Below are positions 1 through 6,601 of a stretch of DNA of 9,463 nt, one piece after another. This DNA is from Gammaproteobacteria bacterium (GTDB lineage: Bacteria > Pseudomonadota > Gammaproteobacteria > Acidiferrobacterales > Acidiferrobacteraceae). Numbering within the stretch: position 1 is the first letter of the stretch; the number at the start of each line of letters is the position of its first letter. Made by a program: the position numbers and the translations under genes. Under the pieces are notes generated by a model. The model ran no database searches and was not told where the DNA came from. It saw only the letters and a list, made by a program, of their open reading frames with translations. The DNA lies in assembly GCA_028064935.1 (NCBI GenBank), contig JAPTWT010000048.1:1-9463 (forward strand), read 5' to 3'.

Positions 1-1
1 C

Positions 2-925
2 GACAAGGCGGCGTCGGCGGTTCGCTTGGTGACGATAGATGCCGAGCGATCCGGGCAACGCCTGGATAATTTTCTTCTGGCGGTCCTAAAGGGCGTTCCC
101 CGAACGCATATCTATCGGATTGTCCGCAAAGGCGAGATCCGCATCAATAAGGGTCGGCGTAAGGCGGATTATCGCCTGCAGGTCGGTGATGTCGTGCGTA
201 TCCCCCCGATAGACGTCAAGGCGCCGCCGCCACCGGCCCCGGATCTCGCGTGGCTCGCCGATCTCATTCTGTTCGAGGACGACTGGCTGCTGGTGCTGGA
301 TAAGCCCTCCGGGATGGCGGTGCATGGCGGGTCCGGCCTGTCTTTCGGGGTCATCGAGGCATTGCGCGCGCTACGTCCGGCGGCTCGCGGTCTGGAACTC
401 GTGCACCGGCTCGATCGCGCGACATCCGGCTGCCTCTTGATCGCCAAGCGGCGCTCGGCGCTGCGGGGTCTGCACGAGTCTTTGCGCTCCGGACACTTTG
501 GCAAACACTACGTCGCGCTCCTGCAGGGCGTGTGGGTGGGCGGCGCACGCACCGTGGACGCGCCGCTCTTGCGCCGCGAGACGGGCGAGCGGCGGGTGGT
601 CGTGGATGCCGCCGGCAAGCCCGCGCAGACGCACTTTACGCCGCGCCGACGTTTCCGCGATGCCACCTTGACCGACGTCCGCCTAGGCACCGGACGCACG
701 CATCAGGTCCGCGTGCACGCCGCTTATCTCGGGAACCCGGTGGCCGGCGACGAGCGCTACGGGGACCCCAAGGCCGCGGGCGCATGGAAGCAGAGGGGTC
801 TTGCGCGCCTGTTTTTGCATGCCGCGCGTCTGTCATTCCCGCATCCGGCCACGGGTCAGACCGTGGATATCGAATCGCCGCTGCCAAAGGATCTCGTGCG
901 GGTACTGGAGTCGCTTGATGGGTAA
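2..925 (+). CDS. rluC: 23S rRNA pseudouridine synthase RluC (5' end probably clipped)
   Basis: RluC isomerises uridines to pseudouridine at three sites in 23S rRNA (955, 2504 and 2580 in E. coli) in the cytoplasm. Counting from the TTG at 26, an S4 RNA-binding domain covers residues about 10-60 (GQRLDNFL, IYRIVRKGEIRIN). The RsuA/RluA catalytic domain follows: LDKPSGMAVHGGSG near 91-104, the motif ELVHRLDRATSG with the expected nucleophile Asp130, and the late GTGRTHQVRVH motif near 221-231. Similarity to E. coli RluC as I recall it runs nearly end to end. The frame stays open to the left edge, and the residues before position 26 (SAVRLVTID) align with the E. coli N-terminus, so the true start probably lies just outside the window. 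TTG 26 and GTG 29 are fallbacks without a good ribosome binding site. The stop overlaps the next gene by 8 nt. Function is secure; only the start is uncertain. Confidence 0.95.
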   Translation, partial: DKAASAVRLVTIDAERSGQRLDNFLLAVLKGVPRTHIYRIVRKGEIRINKGRRKADYRLQVGDVVRIPPIDVKAPPPPAPDLAWLADLILFEDDWLLVLDKPSGMAVHGGSGLSFGVIEALRALRPAARGLELVHRLDRATSGCLLIAKRRSALRGLHESLRSGHFGKHYVALLQGVWVGGARTVDAPLLRRETGERRVVVDAAGKPAQTHFTPRRRFRDATLTDVRLGTGRTHQVRVHAAYLGNPVAGDERYGDPKAAGAWKQRGLARLFLHAARLSFPHPATGQTVDIESPLPKDLVRVLESLDG

Positions 926-1568
926 GGCGTACGAACTTCTGATCTTTGATTGGGACGGGACCCTCATGGATTCCGCGGAGCGTATCGTGCGCTGCTTTCA
1001 GGCCGCGGCGCACGACTGCGGGTGGCGCACGCTGACCGACGAGGCCATCCGCAAGACCATAGGCCTTGGGGTCGCGGAGGCCCTGGCGCGGCTCTTGCCC
1101 GGGGAGGCGATCGCTCGGCGCCAGGCGATCGCCAGCCGTTATCGCGAGCATTTTCTGCGTTTGAATGACACGCCCACGCCGCTTTTTCCGGGGGTCGCAG
1201 CCGGGCTCAAGGACCTGCGCGCGCGTGGCTATCGGATGGCGGTGGCTACCGGCAAGTCACGGATCGGCCTGGATGCGGCCCTTGAGGAAAGCCGGACGCG
1301 TGCGCTGTTTTGCACGACACGCTCAGCCGACGAGACGCGCTCCAAGCCTGATCCGCTCATGCTCCACGAGATATTGGCGGAGACTGGGGTAGAGGCCGCG
1401 GAGGCGCTCATGATCGGCGATACGAGCTACGATATCGAGATGGCCGCGCGCGCCGGCATTGACAGTGTGGCGGTGACCTATGGGGTCCACGATTCCGTGG
1501 AATTGCGCATTCATAAACCGCGGTTGTGCGTCCAGACCTTTCCGGAACTGTGCGCGTGGCTGTCCTAG
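918..1568 (+). CDS. HAD-superfamily (subfamily IA) phosphatase, phosphoglycolate-phosphatase-like
   Basis: This is a cytoplasmic haloacid-dehalogenase-type phosphohydrolase of 216 residues. All four HAD motifs are visible: motif I DWDGTLMDS with nucleophile Asp11 and acid/base Asp13, motif II ATGKSR with Thr111, motif III KPDP with Lys143, and motif IV GDTSYD with Asp168 and Asp172. Residues about 20-90 form a small helical cap, as in Gph and PGMB-type enzymes. The ATG at 918 is chosen because GGAG at 907-910 lies 7 nt upstream and the reading then starts just before motif I; longer forms of this frame lie inside rluC. It overlaps rluC by 8 nt. A HAD protein directly after rluC is a recurrent gammaproteobacterial arrangement. 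The substrate cannot be read from sequence: phosphoglycolate, another small phosphate ester or a damaged metabolite are all possible, so no gene symbol is given. Confidence 0.9.
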   Translation: MGKAYELLIFDWDGTLMDSAERIVRCFQAAAHDCGWRTLTDEAIRKTIGLGVAEALARLLPGEAIARRQAIASRYREHFLRLNDTPTPLFPGVAAGLKDLRARGYRMAVATGKSRIGLDAALEESRTRALFCTTRSADETRSKPDPLMLHEILAETGVEAAEALMIGDTSYDIEMAARAGIDSVAVTYGVHDSVELRIHKPRLCVQTFPELCAWLS

Positions 1569-1900
1569 TCGTGTGCCGGAGCGATGGCCTGGAGGACGGC
1601 GGTCCCGGGCGGCGGTTTGCCCTGGAGTCCGGGGATGAGGCCTTCGTCATACGCCATCACGGGGTGGTGCATGCCTATCGCAATCACTGCCCGCACCGTG
1701 GCCTGGAGCTCGATTGGCAGGAAGGCCGATTCTTTGATTCCGGAGGGGAGGTCCTGGTGTGTTCCGTGCACGGGGCGCGCTATGATCCGGCCGACGGCCG
1801 CTGCCTGGGTGGGCCGTGCCGGAATCGGGGCCTCGCGGCCCTGACCTGCCGGGAACAAGAGGGGATGGTGGTCGTGGAGGAGGGGGGCGATGAGCGATAA
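1556..1900 (+). CDS. small Rieske-type [2Fe-2S] protein
   Basis: This 114-residue protein consists of a single Rieske domain. The two cluster-binding boxes are complete: CPHRG with Cys45 and His47, and CSVHG with Cys69 and His72, followed by the family-like YDPADGRCLGGPC. The second box has Val where many Rieske proteins have CPCHG, so the disulfide-forming cysteine of bc1-type proteins is missing, as in ferredoxin-type members. There is no signal peptide, membrane segment or oxygenase domain, so it is probably a soluble cytoplasmic electron carrier or an accessory subunit. The start is ambiguous: GTG 1526, 1550 and 1556 are all in frame. I chose 1556 because GGAA (1544-1547) is 8 nt upstream. 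It overlaps the HAD gene by 13 nt and sppA by 11 nt. Similar small Rieske proteins occur beside sppA in other gammaproteobacteria (from memory); their redox partner is unknown to me. Confidence 0.85.
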   Translation: MAVLVVCRSDGLEDGGPGRRFALESGDEAFVIRHHGVVHAYRNHCPHRGLELDWQEGRFFDSGGEVLVCSVHGARYDPADGRCLGGPCRNRGLAALTCREQEGMVVVEEGGDER

Positions 1901-2895
1901 TAACGATGCGAAGCACGATGGGGGGCGCGACGGGCGATCGGATCGGGACGATCGCTCGGGGCTTAGCGAAGACTGGGCGCGCGCGACGCTCGAGAAACTT
2001 GCGTTTGCGGCCTTGCACGAACAGCGGCGCAGTCGCCGCTGGACGCTGGCCTTCCGTTTTCTGGTCATCACCTTGATCGTGGCACTGTTTTTGAGCTACG
2101 AGGGGGCGCAGATGCGCGCCACCGGGCTTGCCGGGCGGTTTACCGCATTGGTACGCATGGACGGCACCATTCAGGAGGGCGGTCCGGCCAGCGCCCGCCC
2201 GATCGACGCCGCCTTGCGCCATGCCTTCGCCGCGCATCCGGCGGGCGTGATCCTCGATGTCGACAGCCCCGGCGGCAGTCCGGTACAGGCAAGCGACATC
2301 AACGCCGAGATCTGGCGGTTGCGGGGGCGCTATCCGCACACCCCGGTGTATGCTGTGGTCCAAGACTTGTGCGCCTCCGGTTGTTATTACGTGGCGGTGG
2401 CCACCGACCGGATTTATGCCAACCCCGCAAGCCTGGTCGGCTCGGTCGGCGTGCTTATGGACGGGTTCGGCTACACGCGACTCATGCATAAGATCGGTGT
2501 CACGCGGCGGCTTTTGGTGGCCGGCGCCAACAAGGACTTCCTGGACCCGTTCTCGCCGCTCACCAAGGCCCACAAGGCGTTTGCCGAGAAGATGCTGGCG
2601 CAGATCCACGCGCAATTCATTCAGGCCGTGAAAAAGGGCCGGGGGGGCACGCCTGCGTCCGCATCCCGGACTCTTCAGTGGTTTGATATGGACAGGTTAT
2701 CGGGCCCGCCAATTGGGTCTGATCGATGGATTCGGGACTGTCGGGCAGGTGGCCCGGCATCTCTTCAACGCACCTCGTATCGTGGACTTTTCACCGAAGG
2801 AGGGGCTTGTGACCCGTTTTGCCCAGCATCTGGGTGCGACCATGAGCCAGACGTTCGTGGCCCAGTGGTTATCCCCCTTGCCGCATGTGCAGTGA
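1890..2895 (+). pseudogene. sppA: signal peptide peptidase SppA (S49 family), frameshifted at a G7 run
   Basis: SppA is a membrane-anchored serine protease that digests cleaved signal peptides. ATG 1890 follows a G-rich GGAGGAGG stretch. The product has a charged Asp/Arg-rich tail (1-50), one membrane segment (about 52-69), then the peptidase domain: LDVDSPGGSP (122-131), ASGCYY with predicted nucleophile Ser163, and GANKDFLDPFSP with general-base Lys215. The 52-residue Ser–Lys spacing matches short SppA forms. At about residue 251 the frame breaks in seven G at 2641-2647. The original frame continues as unrelated sequence to a stop at 2927, inside surE. The frame starting at 2641 instead gives SppA-like sequence (ARLRPHPGLFSGLIWTG, ARQLGLIDGFG) to TGA 2893-2895. 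With one G fewer the product would be 334 residues, a normal length. This could be a real mutation, phase variation, slippage or a sequencing error. Catalytic residues are intact, but the C-terminal part of the fold is lost unless the frame is restored. Confidence 0.88.
2641..2647 (+). other. G7 homopolymer at the sppA frameshift
   Basis: Seven consecutive G lie exactly where the SppA reading must move from the frame of codons starting at 2640 to the frame of codons starting at 2641. Deleting a single G restores a continuous SppA-like protein through KKGRGARLRPHPGLFSG. The shift needed is in the +1 direction, which does not fit a classical -1 slippery heptamer. Confidence 0.8.
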
Positions 2896-2898
2896 GCC

Positions 2899-3651
2899 GT
2901 GAAGCGGATATTGATCAGCAACGATGACGGATATATGGCCGCCGGCCTCGGATGCCTCGCTGTGCATCTCGCACGCACCGCCGAGGTCACCGTGGTGGCA
3001 CCGGATCGTGACCGCAGCGGGGCGAGCAATTCGCTCACCCTGTTGCGGCCGTTGCGCGTGGCGCGCGCCGCCAACGGGTTTTTCTTTGTCGATGGCACGC
3101 CCACCGACTGCGTGCATGTCGCTATCACAGGGCTCCTTGAGCACGAGCCTGATATCGTCATCGCCGGCATCAATCACGGTGGCAATCTCGGCGATGACGT
3201 CTTGTATTCCGGAACGGTGGCGGCGGCCATGGAGGGGCGGTTTCTCGGCTTGCCGTCCGTTGCCGTGTCGCTGGCCTCGCCCAATCCCGTGCATTTCCCG
3301 ACCGCGGCGGCGGTCATCGAACGCCTGCTTGCGTCATTGACGCCCGAGACCTTGCCCGCAGACACGGTCCTGAACGTAAACGTGCCCGATGTCGCCTATG
3401 GCGATCTGCGCGGCTTCGAGGCGACCCGTCTCGGGCATCGCCATAAGGCAGAGCCGGTGATTGCCGCGCATGATCCGCGGGGGCGCCCGATCTATTGGGT
3501 GGGGCCGCCGGGCAGCGCCGATGACGCCGGCCCGGGCACCGATTTTCATGCCATCGCCGCGGGCTATGTCTCGATCACGCCCCTGCATGCCGATCTCACC
3601 CGCCACAACACCCTTGAGGCCCTGAAGGCCTGGTGCCGGGAGACATTGTGA
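2899..3651 (+). CDS. surE: 5'/3'-nucleotidase SurE
   Basis: SurE is a metal-dependent phosphatase acting on nucleoside 5'- and 3'-monophosphates, and on short polyphosphate in E. coli. It is linked to stationary-phase survival and acts in the cytoplasm. The 250-residue product has the usual family length and starts with ILISNDDGY. The metal-site residues Asp9, Asp10, Ser40 and Asn92 are all present, in SNDDG, RSGASNS and [17 protein letters not shown]. The later motif LGHRH (near 176-180) is also SurE-like. The start is GTG 2899: the protein aligns from its first residue, and the site is 3 nt after the ancestral sppA stop. There is no clear Shine-Dalgarno, so translation is probably coupled to sppA. 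It overlaps pcm by 4 nt. The surE–pcm–nlpD–rpoS order is a well-known proteobacterial arrangement, which supports the identification. Confidence 0.97.
   Translation: MKRILISNDDGYMAAGLGCLAVHLARTAEVTVVAPDRDRSGASNSLTLLRPLRVARAANGFFFVDGTPTDCVHVAITGLLEHEPDIVIAGINHGGNLGDDVLYSGTVAAAMEGRFLGLPSVAVSLASPNPVHFPTAAAVIERLLASLTPETLPADTVLNVNVPDVAYGDLRGFEATRLGHRHKAEPVIAAHDPRGRPIYWVGPPGSADDAGPGTDFHAIAAGYVSITPLHADLTRHNTLEALKAWCRETL
3638..3642 (+). promoter_or_regulatory. ribosome binding site deciding the pcm start
   Basis: GGGAG lies 5 nt before GTG 3648, inside the end of surE. Neither alternative start (GTG 3633, ATG 3678) has a comparable site, so this element selects the 220-residue form of Pcm. Confidence 0.6.
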
Positions 3652-4310
3652 GCGCGGAATCGCGCGCCGGCGCCGGCATGACCTCGGCGCGTACCCGCGA
3701 GCGCCTCATAGGGCGGCTGCGCGAACAGGGCATACGCGATGAGCAGACCCTTGCGGCGCTGTCGGCGATCCCCAGGCACCTCTTTGTCGACGAGGCCTTG
3801 GCAAGCCGCGCCTATGAGGATACGGCCCTGCCGATAGGGCACGGTCAGACCATTTCCCAGCCCTACATCGTGGCGCGCATGACCGCGGCACTGCGCGCCT
3901 CAGGACCGCTCGAGAGGGTGTTGGAGATCGGGACCGGTTCCGGATACCAGGCCGCGGTGCTGGCGCGGCTTGCCGGTCATCTCTATACGGTGGAGCGCAT
4001 TGCGGGCCTGGTGCGCGCCGCGCGTCAGCGCTTCCAGATGCTGCGGCTCGCCAATATCAGCGTCCGTCACGCCGACGGTTGCGAGGGCTGGCCGGAAGAG
4101 GCGCCGTTCGATGCCATCATCGTGACCGCTGCGGCGCGTACGGTCCCGACCACGCTCTTTAGTCAGCTAAAGGAGGGTGGGCGTCTTGTGGTACCGGTGG
4201 GTGGGGACGGGCAGGAACTCTTATTGTATCGCCGGCGCGGCACGGCCGTGTCCTTTGAGCGCCTCGAAGCGGTCAATTTCGTGCCACTGCTCCCTGGCGG
4301 AATCGTGTAA
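3648..4310 (+). CDS. pcm: protein-L-isoaspartate O-methyltransferase Pcm
   Basis: Pcm transfers a methyl group from S-adenosylmethionine to isoaspartyl residues in aged proteins, starting their repair in the cytoplasm. Visible motifs are [19 protein letters not shown] (61-79, with the conserved Ser70 of the isoaspartyl site), the SAM-binding [18 protein letters not shown] (91-108), acidic motif VERIA (115-119), [10 protein letters not shown] (154-163) and GGRLVVPVG (177-185). The product is 220 residues; the E. coli enzyme has 208. I chose GTG 3648 because GGGAG at 3638-3642 lies 5 nt upstream and the start overlaps the surE stop as GTGA. GTG 3633 and ATG 3678 are alternatives in the same frame; the latter lacks a ribosome binding site and is preceded by a 12-bp palindrome. 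nlpD begins 2 nt after the stop. Confidence 0.96.
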   Translation: MSAESRAGAGMTSARTRERLIGRLREQGIRDEQTLAALSAIPRHLFVDEALASRAYEDTALPIGHGQTISQPYIVARMTAALRASGPLERVLEIGTGSGYQAAVLARLAGHLYTVERIAGLVRAARQRFQMLRLANISVRHADGCEGWPEEAPFDAIIVTAAARTVPTTLFSQLKEGGRLVVPVGGDGQELLLYRRRGTAVSFERLEAVNFVPLLPGGIV

Positions 4311-4312
4311 GG

Positions 4313-5077
4313 ATGCGCCGCGCCCTGCTCGTTGGGTGCATGCTCGCGCTGCTCGCCGGGTGCGTGGCCCGCATCCCCGCGCCTATCCATAACGACGGCA
4401 TGGCACTGGCCGGGGGTCGCGGCTATTACCGGGTCCTGCCGGGGGACACCCTCTATAGTATCGCCTTCGAGACCGGCCACGACTACCGGACCCTGGCCCG
4501 CTGGAACCATATCCCGGCACCCTACCGCATAGAAGTCGGGGAACGATTGAGGTTAAGCGCGCCGCGGCGTGCCAGGGTCGCACCGCCGCCTGCAGGAAGG
4601 CCTGTCAGGCCCCCTTCAAGGCCTCTTTCGATGCCGCTCGCGCAGCGCGTGCCAAGCCGGCCGGCGCAACCGCGGATGCGTGTGTCTGCGGTGCGCTGGA
4701 TTTGGCCGGCGCGCGGGGTTGTCAAAGAGACCTTCGGGCGCGGCCCATTGAGCGGTCGCCCGGGCAATCGCGGCATCGATATCCTCGGGCGCCCTGGGGA
4801 GCCGGTACGCGCCGCTGCCGCCGGGCGAGTCGTCTATCGCGGCAGTAGACTTCCTGGTTACGGTAAGCTTATTATCATTAAAGAAAATAATGAGTACCTA
4901 AGTGCGTATGCGCATAACGCGCGCATTAAGGTCGAGGAGGGGGCGATGGTGCGGCAAGGCGAGGTGATCGCCATTATGGGGGACAGCGGTACCAACCGTG
5001 TGGAGCTCGAGTTCGAGATCCGCCGGCGCGGAATTCCGGTGAACCCCCTGCGCTATCTGCCCGTAAGACACCACTAG
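4313..5077 (+). CDS. nlpD: murein hydrolase activator NlpD (LysM and degenerate LytM lipoprotein)
   Basis: NlpD is an outer-membrane lipoprotein that activates the amidase AmiC during septal peptidoglycan splitting. The 254-residue product has a very short lipoprotein signal ending in lipobox LLAGC (Cys17; next residue Val, which does not signal inner-membrane retention). A LysM domain follows at about 38-82 (YYRVLPGDTLYSIA, LARWNHI, IEVGERLRL), then a Pro/Arg-rich linker (84-122) and an M23/LytM domain (about 128-250) ending in NPLRYLP as in E. coli. The LytM metal site is incomplete: Asn152 replaces the first His, and Glu233 stands where E. coli has His in LHFEIR; Asp156 and His201 remain. 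It is therefore probably a non-catalytic activator. ATG 4313 is 2 nt after pcm; its ribosome binding site (TAAGG abutting the start, GGCGG further back) is poor, suggesting coupling. Codons near 4854-4905 are unusually A+T-rich. Confidence 0.95.
   Translation: MRRALLVGCMLALLAGCVARIPAPIHNDGMALAGGRGYYRVLPGDTLYSIAFETGHDYRTLARWNHIPAPYRIEVGERLRLSAPRRARVAPPPAGRPVRPPSRPLSMPLAQRVPSRPAQPRMRVSAVRWIWPARGVVKETFGRGPLSGRPGNRGIDILGRPGEPVRAAAAGRVVYRGSRLPGYGKLIIIKENNEYLSAYAHNARIKVEEGAMVRQGEVIAIMGDSGTNRVELEFEIRRRGIPVNPLRYLPVRHH
4854..4917 (+). promoter_or_regulatory. A+T-rich island inside nlpD, possible internal rpoS promoter region
   Basis: Within this G+C-rich gene, codons here switch to A/T third positions (GGT, CTT, ATT, AAA, GAA, AAT, CTA, AGT, TAT). 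E. coli is known to transcribe rpoS mainly from a promoter inside nlpD. A possible -10 element is AATAAT at 4886-4891, with a weaker CATAAC at 4913-4918, but I find no convincing -35 at 16-18 bp. The island lies about 185-250 nt upstream of the rpoS start. It is offered as a candidate region, not a mapped promoter. Confidence 0.25.
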
Positions 5078-5085
5078 CGAGAAAA

Positions 5086-5092
5086 AGAGGTG
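5086..5092 (+). promoter_or_regulatory. ribosome binding site deciding the rpoS start
   Basis: AGAGGTG sits 9 nt before ATG 5102. The in-frame GTG 5090-5092 is part of this Shine-Dalgarno sequence and is unlikely to be the start. Confidence 0.6.
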
Positions 5093-5101
5093 CAACCGCT
5101 C

Positions 5102-6085
5102 ATGGTCGAATCGGAACTGGACGAGAATACAGTAGAGGCACCGGAGCCGGAAGCTCTTGAGGGGACGGACACAGAGGAGGCCTTGGAGGGGGCCGGTGAC
5201 GGGGCGGCGATGGCCGAGGGCGCCCCGGAGCGTGAAAGCGAGGACACGGCCGGTCCGCAGGCCGATGCCACACAGCTCTACCTGCGCGAGATCGGGTTTT
5301 CGCCGTTGCTCACGGCCGAGGAAGAGGTCTATTACGCGCGCAAGGCCTTGCAAGGCGACACGTCGGCGCGCCATCACATGATCGAATGCAACCTGCGGCT
5401 CGTGGTGAAGATCGCGCGCCGCTACATGAATCGCGGGCTGGCCCTGCTCGACCTGATCGAGGAAGGCAATCTTGGGCTCATACGCGCCGTCGAGAAATTC
5501 GATCCCGAGCGCGGCTTCCGATTTTCGACCTATGCCACATGGTGGATTCGGCAAACGATCGAGCGCGGGATCATGAACCAGACGCGCACGATACGCCTGC
5601 CGGTCCATATCCTGAAGGAGATCAACATCTACATGCGGGCCGCCCGCCATCTGGCCCAGAAGCTCGACCACGAACCCACGCCTGAGGAAGTGGCGCTCCT
5701 GCTCGACAAGCCGATCGCCGATGTCCGCGCCATGATGGGTTTGAACGAGCGCATCGCCTCGGTCGACGCGCCCCTCGACATCGACCCCGACCGCTCACTG
5801 CTCGATGCCATCGCCGATGACAAGACCGCGAACCCGGAGAAGATCCTGCAAGACGAGGACCTCCATGGTCAGATCGCGGCCTGGCTCTCGGAGTTGAACG
5901 AGAAGCAGCGCGAGGTGGTGGAGCGGCGCTTCGGCCTGAACGGTCGCGATGTCTCGACCTTGGAGCAGGTGGGCGCGGATATCGGCGTGACGCGCGAACG
6001 CGTCCGCCAGATCCAGGTGGAGGCCTTGCGGCGCCTGCGCGGCATGCTCGAACGGGGCGGTTACTCGATGGACGCGCTTTTTTAG
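5102..6085 (+). CDS. rpoS: RNA polymerase sigma factor RpoS (sigma-38)
   Basis: RpoS directs RNA polymerase to general-stress and stationary-phase promoters. The 327-residue product is close to the E. coli length (330). Domains in order: a strongly acidic tail (1-55, about 18 Asp/Glu in the first 50), region 1.2 (55-87, [16 protein letters not shown]), region 2 (93-165) with a core nearly identical to E. coli RpoS ([34 protein letters not shown]), region 3 (168-225) and region 4 (262-318) with helix-turn-helix [18 protein letters not shown]. The conserved [19 protein letters not shown] block and the sequence around KLDHEP favour RpoS over RpoD or RpoH. Lys172 and Glu173 match E. coli Lys173 and Glu174, contacts of the adaptor RssB, hinting at regulated proteolysis. 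ATG 5102 is chosen on its ribosome binding site; GTG 5090 would add four residues. It is 24 nt after nlpD and ends 4 bp from a convergent gene. Confidence 0.97.
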   Translation: MVESELDENTVEAPEPEALEGTDTEEALEGAGDGAAMAEGAPERESEDTAGPQADATQLYLREIGFSPLLTAEEEVYYARKALQGDTSARHHMIECNLRLVVKIARRYMNRGLALLDLIEEGNLGLIRAVEKFDPERGFRFSTYATWWIRQTIERGIMNQTRTIRLPVHILKEINIYMRAARHLAQKLDHEPTPEEVALLLDKPIADVRAMMGLNERIASVDAPLDIDPDRSLLDAIADDKTANPEKILQDEDLHGQIAAWLSELNEKQREVVERRFGLNGRDVSTLEQVGADIGVTRERVRQIQVEALRRLRGMLERGGYSMDALF

Positions 6086-6114
6086 GCGCTCATCGCGGTC
6101 CTGGCGATAGCGCC
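6085..6114 (+). terminator. bulged hairpin at the rpoS 3' end, possible terminator
   Basis: GGCGCT (6085-6090) pairs with AGCGCC (6109-6114), and ATCGC (6092-6096) pairs with GCGAT (6104-6108), leaving one bulged C and a 7-nt loop. The 11-bp stem begins at the last base of the rpoS stop codon. It is followed only by a short GGTTTG, so the U-tract is weak, and the hairpin overlaps the 3' coding end of the convergent gene. A terminator role is plausible but unproven. Confidence 0.35.
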
Positions 6115-6500
6115 GGTTTGGGCGGGGGGTCTGCGAGCAGCAGGCCGGCAGCCACCCGGCGCCCCTCGCTCATGAGGAGATTGTAGGTCCGGCAGGCGGC
6201 GGCGGTGTCCATGCATTCGACACCGATCCGGGCTTGCATAAACGGGGCGAGCCATGCCGGAGGCGGGAAACGCAGCACGCCGCCGGTGCCGAGCAGGATG
6301 ATCTCGGGAGCGCCTGCAGCGAGTTCCGCGAGACTCGCGGCATTGAGCTCCCCGAAATGCCGGGGACGCCAATCCGGGACCACCTCGTCTGGCATGAGAA
6401 TGACGCTGTGTTCGTAGACGAGGTCGTCGATGCGCAGTCGGCCCGGGTCGTAACCCCGAATGAGACGCCGCCCGTCGCCGGTATCCAGGTGAATCTTCAC
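6090..6500 (-). CDS. Mth938 / DUF498 domain protein
   Basis: This is a 136-residue protein of the Mth938-like (DUF498/DUF598) family, which includes the human mitochondrial complex I assembly factor NDUFAF3; bacterial members have no settled function. Recognisable features are the N-terminal beta-rich part ([20 protein letters not shown], 14-33), the core IILLGTGG (67-74) and the conserved [17 protein letters not shown] (93-109) followed by [11 protein letters not shown]. No signal peptide or membrane segment is seen, so it is probably cytoplasmic. The start is GTG at 6500-6498, preceded by GGAGG with 6-nt spacing on the minus strand. The Pro-rich C-terminus (124-136) looks disordered. The gene converges on rpoS with 4 bp between stop codons, and diverges from alaC across 144 bp. 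Family assignment is good; the role is unknown. Confidence 0.88.
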   Translation of the reverse strand: MKIHLDTGDGRRLIRGYDPGRLRIDDLVYEHSVILMPDEVVPDWRPRHFGELNAASLAELAAGAPEIILLGTGGVLRFPPPAWLAPFMQARIGVECMDTAAACRTYNLLMSEGRRVAAGLLLADPPPKPALSPGPR

Positions 6501-6506
6501 GAAAGT

Positions 6507-6511
6507 CCTCC
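6507..6511 (-). promoter_or_regulatory. ribosome binding site for the Mth938-family gene
   Basis: On the minus strand GGAGG precedes GTG 6500 by 6 nt, a near-ideal Shine-Dalgarno that fixes the non-ATG start. Confidence 0.65.
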
Positions 6512-6519
6512 GATCGACA

Positions 6520-6548
6520 TTGACAGGGCGGCGGTTCGCCCGTATGTT
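6520..6548 (+). promoter_or_regulatory. sigma-70-type promoter of alaC-hom-thrC
   Basis: A perfect -35 TTGACA (6520-6525) is separated by exactly 17 bp from TATGTT (6543-6548), a 4/6 match to TATAAT. Transcription would start near 6555, giving a leader of about 90 nt before alaC. It lies in the divergent spacer and points toward alaC. Inside the spacer, GGGCG (6526-6530) and CGCCC (6537-6541) form an inverted repeat that could be an operator. I see no equally good promoter for the minus-strand gene: a TTGAAC on that strand (6558-6553) has no matching -10. Confidence 0.65.
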
Positions 6549-6601
6549 CGCGGTTCAAACGGCCGTGGTTGGCGCGCCGCTCTTCTCACGGCATCTGGAC
6601 C

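Noticed and set aside
801..917. Upstream start for the HAD phosphatase at 801
   Set aside because: The added residues lie within rluC in another frame and resemble no HAD N-terminus; ATG 918 has GGAG at the right distance.
1647..2615. Long minus-strand open frame (322 codons) opposite sppA and the Rieske gene
   Set aside because: Antisense shadow of G+C-rich coding DNA; composition is Pro/Arg/Gly-rich, with no recognisable domain, and the opposite strand has clear family motifs.
2640..2660. Programmed -1 ribosomal frameshifting in sppA
   Set aside because: The continuation is in the +1 frame relative to the first part, so a -1 slip gives the wrong frame; SppA is not known to use such recoding.
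3664..3675. 12-bp palindrome GCCGGCGCCGGC near the start of pcm
   Set aside because: Simple G+C alternation inside coding sequence, downstream of the chosen start; no further structure around it.
6571..6578. GGCGCGCC palindrome in the alaC leader
   Set aside because: Short palindrome expected by chance at this G+C content; no repeat partner nearby.
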